This document shows positions 63,671 through 64,000 of a stretch of DNA of 64,000 bases, one piece after another. Under the pieces are notes generated by a model. The model was given only the letters and a program-made list of their open reading frames with translations. It made no database searches and was not told the origin of the DNA. The translations under genes and the position numbers were made by a program. How positions within the stretch are numbered: the first letter of the stretch is position 1; every line of letters starts with the position of its first letter. Source of the DNA: Roseinatronobacter thiooxidans. Lineage in GTDB: Bacteria; Pseudomonadota; Alphaproteobacteria; Rhodobacterales; Rhodobacteraceae. The stretch covers positions 124,001-188,000 of the forward strand of contig NZ_MEHT01000045.1 in assembly GCF_001870675.1 (NCBI RefSeq), in the 5' to 3' direction.

Positions 63671-64000
63671 ATGAATGAACGGCCAATAGATATTTACGCC
63701 CTGCGCATCCTGCTGGCCCTTGCCCTTGCAGGGCTTGGCATTGTGGGCATTGCCATGGCGCGAACCGACGCGCTGCCCAAGCCCTACCGCATCCCGCCCC
63801 CACCGCAATTCGAATTGTCGATCAGTGCTGATGGCCGCAGTTTCGAGTTTAGCGGCATGGTCGATTTTGGCCTGACTGCGGCGTTGCGCGCTCTGGTGGC
63901 CGCCCATCCGCAGATCAAGCGGATGGAATTGGACAGCGGCGGCGGCTATATCGCCGAGGCGCGTGGCGTGGTGACAGTGCTGCGCGCGCATGGGATTGCC
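63671..64000 (+). CDS. membrane or periplasmic protein with ClpP-like motif (partial, cut by window end)
   Basis: An open frame of 110 codons from ATG 63671 to the window edge. A signal-anchor (YALRILLALALAGLGIVGIAM, about residues 9-28) precedes PPPPQFELSISADGRSFEFSGMVDFGLTAALRALVAAHP and LDSGGGYIAEARGVVTVLRAHG. The last part resembles the SGGG-containing clan of COG3904-like predicted periplasmic proteins. No strong ribosome site is seen. The C-terminal part is missing, so the call stays general. Confidence 0.7.
   Translation, partial: MNERPIDIYALRILLALALAGLGIVGIAMARTDALPKPYRIPPPPQFELSISADGRSFEFSGMVDFGLTAALRALVAAHPQIKRMELDSGGGYIAEARGVVTVLRAHGIA

Overview
The window is a GC-rich chromosomal segment of an alphaproteobacterium, almost certainly a member of the Rhodobacterales (Rhodobacter/Paracoccus/Roseinatronobacter type). 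The grounds are a circularly permuted two-piece tmRNA next to an alpha-type sspB, the mcl2-nnrU-DUF1737-mch-sdhCDA-x-sdhB gene order of the ethylmalonyl-CoA pathway and TCA cycle, an L21 protein with a long C-terminal extension, a popZ-like/tolC/pcm-like neighbourhood, and codon use rich in G/C third positions. No phage, transposase, CRISPR array or tRNA was seen; most of the window is core genome, densely packed with 4-base ATGA overlaps.

Layout. 1-2.4 kb: a truncated ABC substrate-binding protein gene divergent from a GMC oxidoreductase. 2.5-6.5 kb: part of the division/cell-wall cluster (ftsW-murG-murC plus a small membrane protein) on the minus strand. 6.6-9.8 kb: the Lhr-type helicase/PdeM nuclease pair. 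9.9-11.6 kb: two overlapping methyltransferases, the second resembling the bacterial Hen1 RNA 3'-end methylase, then a YcgN cysteine-cluster protein. 11.6-14.5 kb: PopZ-like protein, TolC and a Pcm-like methyltransferase. 14.6-17.3 kb: ytoQ, mscL, lrp and ald. 17.4-19.8 kb: a persulfide-detoxification/sulfur-transport operon with a candidate SqrR/BigR-type operator. 19.9-23.4 kb: FliM-like protein, lytic transglycosylase lipoprotein, gatB. 23.5-24.3 kb: rpmG and the RNase P RNA gene rnpB on the minus strand.

24.5-30.7 kb: surE-pcm-nlpD, eda, an L,D-transpeptidase lipoprotein, a small c-type cytochrome, a class I glutamine amidotransferase and a GNAT protein. 30.8-35 kb: rplU-rpmA, DUF2867, tmRNA, sspB, fumC. 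35-36 kb: a poorly coding stretch with only doubtful small ORFs. 36-43.6 kb: pgpA-cinA, ratA-like, hpt, two cytochromes c, an AI-2E family permease, yicC-gmk-MTHFS, a PAS protein. 43.7-48.2 kb: hisA, alkD-like, glmS, glmU. 48.4-52 kb: three tandem universal stress proteins under an FNR-like box, then an orphan RACo-type corrinoid-protein activator. 52-56.7 kb: an acidic membrane-anchored protein, infC (apparently starting at AUA), and an RpiR-regulated aminotransferase/CMD operon. 56.8-64 kb: mcl2, nnrU, DUF1737, mch, sdhC, sdhD, sdhA, a lipoprotein gene, sdhB, and the start of another gene.

Working together: mcl2 and mch supply the last steps of acetyl-CoA assimilation through the ethylmalonyl-CoA pathway, and the malate/succinate produced feed directly into sdhCDAB and fumC. 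tmRNA and SspB form one protein-quality-control unit. The Blh/rhodanese/YeeE operon handles reactive sulfur. The most notable signals are regulatory: the AUA start of infC, tandem TGATCA dyads before sdh, the RpiR repeats spaced 21 bp, a 40-bp perfect palindrome, and a repeated GAGTATTT...AGCAAGAAAATGA intergenic motif.
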